Assembly: GCA_977017575.1 (NCBI GenBank) | Contig: CDRNVI010000015.1 | Span: 1-64,000 of the forward strand | From: Paramoeba atlantica | Lineage: Eukaryota; Discosea | Direction: 5' to 3' | DNA length: 64,000 nucleotides | Part shown: positions 59,008 to 64,000 of the stretch, in pieces | Layout: each line of letters begins with the position of its first letter | Numbering within the stretch: the first letter of the stretch is position 1 | Made by a program: the position numbers and the translations under genes | The notes under the pieces: generated by a model | The model's database searches: none | Told to the model about the DNA's origin: nothing | What the model saw: only the letters and a program-made list of their open reading frames with translations

Positions 59008-60103
59008 ATGTCAACGGACAAGACCCCCTCCCACCCCTCCCCAACCCCCCCATCTCTCCCCTCCCCCCCGTCCCCTACGCCCCCTCCTCACCCCACCCCC
59101 CTCCACGACCTCACCGACCCACTCCACCACCTCCCCTCCCTCGATGCCCCCCCTCCCCACCCCCCACGCACCACCACCACGGGATCCCCCGTAATCCCCC
59201 CCTCCCCCCCTCCCCCAGCTCCCGTACCTCACCTCCCCCTCCCCCCTCCCCGCCGCCACCACCGGCGGCTCCCTCCTCCCCCTCACCTTCTCCGCCCCCC
59301 TGGACCCCGGCCTCACGCCCTACTGCCTCCGCCTCGGCTCCCCCACCGGGCGCCGCCTCCTCCCCTGCTCCGTGCTCAACCCCTCCACGCTGCTCTTCGT
59401 GGCCCCCGCCCACCCCCTCGGGTGTGTCAGCCTCACCGTGCTCTGCGGCCCCGGCCCCGCGGTCCGGCCCTACCCCGGAGGCCGCAGTCTGTGGCTGGAG
59501 TACGGTGCCCCGGTCCCGGGGGACCCGGAGCGCCGGAACGAGGCCGTGCTGCGGGAGCTGCAGCAGGTGGTGAGGGTGCTGACGACGCAGAGTGGTGGGG
59601 GTGGGGGTGGTGGTGGGGGTGGTGGGGGTACGACTACGGTGGAGACAAGAGAGCCGCCCTCGAGGTTAACCTGTCATGAGGTGAATTTCATCAACTCTTT
59701 GACGTATATTGACCGTCCCGCGGCGTCGGTTTCGCAGATCTCGGAGATGGGGGAGAGTAAGGGGGAGGAGTGCAGTGGGGATGATCTAGCGAGTCTGGAG
59801 GAGGAGATGGGGGAAGGGGGGGAGGTTAGTGGGGAGCCGTGGGCTCGAGGAAGCTCACCGGTTTCGTCGGGGAGAACGCCGAATGGGGGTTCTGCGCCGT
59901 TGTCGTTGACAAAGGAAATGTTAGAGCAGCTCACTAAAGCGCAGAATATTTTCTTGCAACCACTGATGCGGACACCGTACATGAGTACACAAACACATGA
60001 CGTTCCTTCGGGGGATGTGGACGACAATTCCAGTCGGTACACGTACACCAATAGCGTGGTGCCTCCGAGTTCGCCGCGTGACATACTTTCTTCAACAATG
60101 TAA
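59008..60103 (+). CDS. Pro-rich protein with IPT/TIG-like domain, frame broken
   Basis: ATG 59008 opens a Pro/His/Thr-rich segment (MSTDKTPSHPSPTPPSLPSP) that ends in a C-run stretch at 59195-59215. One frame later the sequence becomes convincing: QLPYLTSPSPLPAATTGGSL, LTFSAPLDPGLTPYCLRLGS, CSVLNPSTLLFVAPAHPLG and CVSLTVLCGPG look like an IPT/TIG immunoglobulin-like beta sandwich. A short helix (RRNEAVLRELQQVVRVL), a Gly tract and an acidic C-terminus follow. The break needs one extra C to be removed, as in two other genes here. Function unknown. Confidence 0.55.
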
Positions 60104-60377
60104 AAAAGAAAATTGCTTGCTAGTTTGTTCTGTATATTTTAGGGGAATGTCATTGGGAGTGATTTGTCTTCTAAGAATCCGCAAGCATGCAAACTGCTTG
60201 CCGATGAATTTAGTAAAGAGTCGTACACATTTCCATTCTAGAGCCCTAATAACTAAACCGTTAGTTACATAACCGTTACATAAACCGCATTCTTGGAACG
60301 TAAGTGTGGCTTTTTTTGTAAATGTTCTCGTCGTCAATGCGCTTGCCTTATTTCTTTCTGAATGTCGTTCTTTCATC

Positions 60378-60854
60378 ATGAATTTTAGCGCTCGTCTCCT
60401 TAAAGAGTGTCGCGAGGCTTCACTCTCCACCGATACGGATATTGTGCTCCGTTGTACCAGCAATGACATGTTACAGTGGGAAGCGAAACTCCGGGGTCCT
60501 ACGGACACCCCTTATGCTGGAGGTCAATTTCACCTTGTGCTTCAACTTCCTAAAGACTATCCCATGGCTCCACCCCTTGTCCGGTTTCGCACGCTCATGT
60601 TTCACCCAAACATACACCCCATCCACGGGGAGGTCTGCTTAGATATTTTGAAATCTGACTGGACCCCTGTGTGGACACTGCGTAGTGTATGTCGGGCAAC
60701 ACAAACATTACTGGCCCACCCGGATCCGGAGAGTCCGTTGAACTGTGATGCAGGCAACGCACTGCGAGCAGGGGATGAGGTTGCTTTTCATAGTTTAGCA
60801 AGGTATTACACGCTCACCTACGCTACCGAGAAAGGGCAAAAAGAAGGGAATTGA
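60378..60854 (+). CDS. PEX4: PEX4-type ubiquitin-conjugating enzyme
   Basis: 158 residues. E2 fold with catalytic Cys87 in HGEVCLDIL, the HPN motif (MFHPNIH) and the PEX4/plant UBC21-like C-terminal half: WTPVWTLRSVCRATQTLLAH, DPESPLNCDAGNALRAGD, FHSLARYYT. PEX4 mono-ubiquitinates the import receptor PEX5 at peroxisomes, here presumably glycosomes. ATG 60378 gives the family-length N-terminus; a further 24 in-frame codons lie upstream (MAFFVNVLVVNALALFLSEC), hydrophobic enough to be a membrane anchor if used, so the start deserves checking. Confidence 0.88.
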   Translation: MNFSARLLKECREASLSTDTDIVLRCTSNDMLQWEAKLRGPTDTPYAGGQFHLVLQLPKDYPMAPPLVRFRTLMFHPNIHPIHGEVCLDILKSDWTPVWTLRSVCRATQTLLAHPDPESPLNCDAGNALRAGDEVAFHSLARYYTLTYATEKGQKEGN

Positions 60855-61098
60855 AATTTCTTGTCCTGCAAAATAATACGCATCTTGTATGCTTTCGGAA
60901 AATACTGTATAAGTTTGCACCCGATTTATCTCCACAGTTAGATGCAATATGGAGGGATTTTGAATACAACCATCGTATTTATCGAACCTTTAACAACTTT
61001 GTTTTCGTCATAATATTTTAAAACCTGTATATATATTTTTTACTGGTTCCTGCTTTGCTATTCTTCAACAACATTATTAGGAGAATATACGAGTCAAA

Positions 61099-62028
61099 AT
61101 GGAGACCATACGGCCCGCTTGCTCACGTGTGCAATCCATGACCAACCAATCCATGACACAGCTATTACAAGGTGTGGGTGAGGTCGAGAATCGGGTGCGA
61201 GTGATTACGGCGCAGCTCGTGGAGGAGAATGCGCGGCGAAATACTCATAGCAGAGACCTTCAAGCTCTGCAAGCAGAGGTGAAACAATTGGAGTATCGCG
61301 AACGTGACGCTAAACATCACTTAGAAAATGCGATCACGAGTCAAAAGCAATCAGAAGAGGAAGTAGCCCGGATGAAAACGTTACTGGCAGAGGTGAAACA
61401 ACAGACCCCAGTTCTGATCTCCTTTGAAGAGGCACGAATAGAAAAACTGGAGAAAGAAGCACAATCGTTGCGCACGCAAACAGAAGAGCTACAACGTCTT
61501 CCTGAGACGTGGTCTGATTTTGGGGATTCCGCAGATCGTGAACAGCTTGTAACGGTGGAACGCAAGCTTGCGGAAGCCAAAGAAAAGCTGCAACGAAGAT
61601 TGGAACAACAAATGGCCTGCACAGGATGCACTGCACCATGTGAAAATTCGGTGAACCCGTTAAACCTTGATGAAATGCAACGTAGAGCTGAATTAGAAGA
61701 GAAGATTGATAGTGTAAAAACAAAACGTGCTTTAGACGCTGAAGCCCACAAAAGAAATATGAGCACTGTTTCACGAGAAATTATGATTCTGGAAGCTAAC
61801 CTCAAACGAATGGAATGTAATGAACTTCCCGCAGGGAGTGAAAATGAATACGAGGGGTCACAAAATACCCGACAGTCGAGTGTTGCCGACAATTTGAAAA
61901 ACGTGGAAAACCAGTTATCAAAGGATAAGTTGCTTTTGGCGTCTCTGCACAAACAATTGGCCATGAAGAAGTGCGAATCTTGCATGCAGAATGAAGAGAG
62001 CACGGTAAATATGTCAGCAAACGTATGA
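61099..62028 (+). CDS. Coiled-coil protein with Cys pairs
   Basis: 309 residues starting METIRPACSRVQSMTNQSMT. Nearly all predicted coiled coil (LQALQAEVKQLEYRERDAKH, EARIEKLEKEAQSLRTQTEE), broken by an acidic loop and by CTGCTAPCENSVNP (about 174-187); CESCMQNEES is near the C-terminus. The Cys pairs might bind a metal or link chains. No family recognised; structural or complex-assembly role is only inferred. Confidence 0.62.
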   Translation: METIRPACSRVQSMTNQSMTQLLQGVGEVENRVRVITAQLVEENARRNTHSRDLQALQAEVKQLEYRERDAKHHLENAITSQKQSEEEVARMKTLLAEVKQQTPVLISFEEARIEKLEKEAQSLRTQTEELQRLPETWSDFGDSADREQLVTVERKLAEAKEKLQRRLEQQMACTGCTAPCENSVNPLNLDEMQRRAELEEKIDSVKTKRALDAEAHKRNMSTVSREIMILEANLKRMECNELPAGSENEYEGSQNTRQSSVADNLKNVENQLSKDKLLLASLHKQLAMKKCESCMQNEESTVNMSANV

Positions 62029-62522
62029 CTCTAACAAAAGCTCTTTGTATGTGTAGGGTAGGTAGATAAAAAAAGTTCCTTGTATGCATAGGACAGGAGC
62101 CTAAATAGAGAAATTATGGTGGAAAAAAAAGACGAGCATATTTATTGAACTTGCACCTCTTTGGATGACCCGCCGCTTTTTTTTAACGCGTTATCTTGCC
62201 AATTTCTTTTTTTATATTGCATTACAGGACACTTTTGAAATACATCTGGTTTCTTTTTTTCTAAAACAGTCAATTCCAAACTGTTTTTTCTAAAACAGTC
62301 AATTCGTTTGCAAACCTTTATTCCTCCTATTTACCTTTGCTTGATAATTTTTATTGAACAGGGTCCAACAGAATAGAGCGACACAAGACACATTACTTTG
62401 GCATTGCTATACAGTATCGTACATTGCAAACTTTGAAGTCGCTGAAAGAATTGGTTTCACAAACTACTTAATGTAATTCACAAACTACTTAGTAATATAT
62501 AGTTTTTACTTAAACTACTTAC
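62029..62522 (+). other. Spacer with direct repeats
   Basis: A 22-base unit (TTTTTTCTAAAACAGTCAAT and two more) occurs at 62255-62276 and 62284-62305. CACAAACTACTTA occurs twice at about 62459-62491, and AAACTACTTA again just before the ATG. The nearest acceptor AG is in TATATAG near 62500. Confidence 0.7.
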
Positions 62523-63350
62523 ATGACAGCGGAAGGCAAAACCTCACGTTGGAGCAAAGAAAAATATCCCACACATGGTATTCCGACTTATTTGCCACAA
62601 GAGATGTTACTGGAACATGATGGAAAGGCCACGCGAGCGGTGGTATTGCGAGCGCAACTGCAGGATATGGAACGGCTTCGCGAAGCGCAAAATATTGATA
62701 TCTACTATGCGCGACGTCGGGAATATTCTCCTAATGATAAATGGGACGCCAAAGGACATCGAGTAAATGTGAAAGAGAAAATGTTCCTTGAACGAATGAA
62801 CCAAATCCGCGCTGAGATAACAAACTTAAATGCGGAGGCACATGGTCGAATTCCTGATGCCCAGACGAAGGAGATTGTCCATAAAATATATTTCACTCGT
62901 AGGCAGATGGAGGAAAGGCTTCATGGAGCGTTGATCGGCGTTCGTGGCAAGACACAACAAGAACTGGAACGGGAGACCAATTGTCGCATTTTACTTGCTG
63001 GAAAAGGAATCTCTAACAATGCCCGACACCACGCATCGCCGGAAGATGCGGGCGATAAGCCACACTGTAAAATTCTTGCACCAGATGAGGAAACGCTGCA
63101 GCGTGCCATTGCAAAGATACAATTTTTGTTGAGCGATGATCCGGAGGCTGAGGCCTTGCGAGATGAAAATCGTCGCCGTCTGGCTATTGCGAACGGGACC
63201 TATCGAGAGGATTTATGGCGTGCGCGAACTGTGAAGTCTAGCATAACGTCGTTGGATGGAAATTCTGCGAGAGACACGCACCCAGATGTCGGAAAGAAAG
63301 GAGAGGAAACAATGGACCAAGATGTTAGGGAATTTCTTAAACAAGTGTAA
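62523..63350 (+). CDS. SF1: SF1 / branchpoint-binding protein
   Basis: 275 residues. Order of parts matches SF1/BBP: a U2AF-binding-like N-terminus (MTAEGKTSRWSKEKYPTH), the conserved helix-hairpin stretch YSPNDKWDAKGHRVNVKEKM, and the KH-QUA2 domain with GALIGVRGKTQQELERETNC (GxxG as GVRG) and ILLAGKGISNN. KH-QUA2 binds the branchpoint; in kinetoplastids SF1 with U2AF acts in trans-splicing. The zinc knuckle of yeast and animal SF1 is absent, as in trypanosomes. Nuclear. Confidence 0.9.
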   Translation: MTAEGKTSRWSKEKYPTHGIPTYLPQEMLLEHDGKATRAVVLRAQLQDMERLREAQNIDIYYARRREYSPNDKWDAKGHRVNVKEKMFLERMNQIRAEITNLNAEAHGRIPDAQTKEIVHKIYFTRRQMEERLHGALIGVRGKTQQELERETNCRILLAGKGISNNARHHASPEDAGDKPHCKILAPDEETLQRAIAKIQFLLSDDPEAEALRDENRRRLAIANGTYREDLWRARTVKSSITSLDGNSARDTHPDVGKKGEETMDQDVREFLKQV

Positions 63351-63918
63351 TGGGTGGAATGAAATAGACTGTAGAGTGAATTTTGGGAAGATGTCTACAT
63401 GAATCCTATGCATAAACAAAGATAGGGTTTCTTGCCTTGTTGGTACTTAGCCTTCGCTCATCCTTTCTTTCCCCGGCAACGGGCATACTCTTACTCTAAA
63501 TTTTTATACCCGTTGCCGGCACGCGCTCCTCTACTTTGCTCCACCTCTATTTTGCTGAAGCAGGGGCCGTGTGATATAGGGATTGCGCTTCCGGTTTTCT
63601 GCACCTACACATGACGACTGAGCTCTGTGCGCCTGGGACCTCAGCTCTGCGCGCCCGCAAATCATCAGCGAGGGCAATCGCTCACGTTGTCCACCCGTGC
63701 TGTTGGGACAAAGACATTGTGGGTAAAGCTCTGTACTATAACTGATTGATAATATATACTTTCATATACAGAATTTTTTGTAGGTGCATTACTGTATCCA
63801 ATACACGGTGTAGTGCGGACAATTACGGATAAAAGATTAGAATAATTTTTCATTTAGCAAAAGTGGTACGATTCTGTACAATGTACACACCGACGGAACC
63901 CTTGGAGAGTAATTCTTG
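63351..63918 (+). other. Spacer containing the second SL-like sequence
   Basis: About 570 bases. Beside the SL-like copy, GAGCTCTGTGCGCC and CAGCTCTGCGCGCC form a near-repeat at about 63620-63657. Nothing else recognised. Confidence 0.6.
63418..63520 (+). ncRNA. Spliced-leader-RNA-like sequence, copy B (diverged)
   Basis: Aligns with 39339-39437 from AAAGATA through CCTTGTTGGTAC, the pyrimidine stretch and a hairpin. Stem CCGGCAACGGG (63473-63483) with CCCGTTGCCGG (63509-63519). At one stem position the A-T pair of copy A is C-G here. The mini-exon part is more changed (GATAGGGTTTCTTGCC), so a functional SL gene is unlikely. Confidence 0.45.
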
Positions 63919-64000
63919 ATGGCAAGGAAAAAGAAGAAAGTTGCTTCACCACAAGCATCCATATATCATCATCTGGCTCGCGATGTTGAGAATCCCGGCG
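63919..64000 (+). CDS. Start of a basic protein, truncated by window end
   Basis: ATG 63919 reads MARKKKKVASPQASIYHHLA then RDVENPG to the window edge with no stop. The Lys cluster suggests a nuclear or RNA-bound protein. Too short to identify. Confidence 0.45.
   Translation, partial: MARKKKKVASPQASIYHHLARDVENPG

Overview
The window reads as nuclear DNA of a kinetoplastid protist, and it is probably not a standard trypanosomatid. Every convincing gene lies on the + strand across 64 kb, none needs an intron, and spacers are short with pyrimidine tracts and AG dinucleotides upstream of start codons. That is the layout of one polycistronic transcription unit matured by trans-splicing. The strongest marker is a full-length gene for the RNA-editing TUTase RET1 (C2H2 finger, nucleotidyltransferase with a split catalytic triad), an enzyme known from kinetoplastids. 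PPR proteins, an Iojap/RsfS-type mitoribosome factor, a PEX4-type E2 (glycosomes) and an SF1/BBP splicing factor fit. A free-living bodonid or a prokinetoplastid (Perkinsela-like) is my guess; species cannot be fixed from this sequence alone.

Layout. 1-6.8 kb: 3' part of an NVL/Rix7 AAA ATPase, a small unknown gene, a low-complexity PPR protein, TFIIB. 7.1-12.7 kb: an LRR pseudogene, its intact twin, bystin (ENP1), another LRR gene, with hairpin-rich spacers. 13.2-25.4 kb: HAD-like protein, RET1, a helical-repeat mitochondrial candidate, a CID plus zinc-knuckle protein, a twin-CX9C protein, an RNF5-like RING protein. 25.9-35.6 kb: coiled-coil protein, unknown protein, NYN/PIN-like protein, tethering-complex-like protein, MCTP-like C2 membrane protein. 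36-47 kb: RsfS/MALSU1-like gene broken by a 115-bp duplication, PPR protein, LRR gene cut off by a spliced-leader-RNA-like sequence, CW zinc-finger protein, BolA, a large unknown, an LRR gene, proteasome RPT5. 47-55 kb: small membrane protein, four LRR paralogues around LTV1, and a type I membrane orphan. 55.1-57.0 kb is a 1.9-kb non-coding block of inverted and tandem repeats. 57-64 kb: unknown protein, IPT/TIG-like protein, PEX4, coiled-coil protein, SF1/BBP, a second spliced-leader-like copy, and the start of another gene.

How the genes relate. Ribosome assembly is well represented (NVL/Rix7 for 60S; ENP1 and LTV1, which sit together on pre-40S particles; RsfS for the mitoribosome). RNA processing is the other theme (RET1, SF1, CID-knuckle protein, PPRs, and TFIIB, which in trypanosomes serves the SL RNA promoter). 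As expected for a kinetoplastid, neighbours are not grouped by function.

Most unusual observations: two spliced-leader-RNA-like sequences sharing a hairpin with a compensatory base change; many genes whose coding strand switches from C-rich to G-rich part-way along; intergenic inverted repeats carrying poly-C/poly-G clamps; a nine-member LRR family with plant-like N-terminal caps but no evident signal peptide; and reading-frame breaks that fall at C or G runs.
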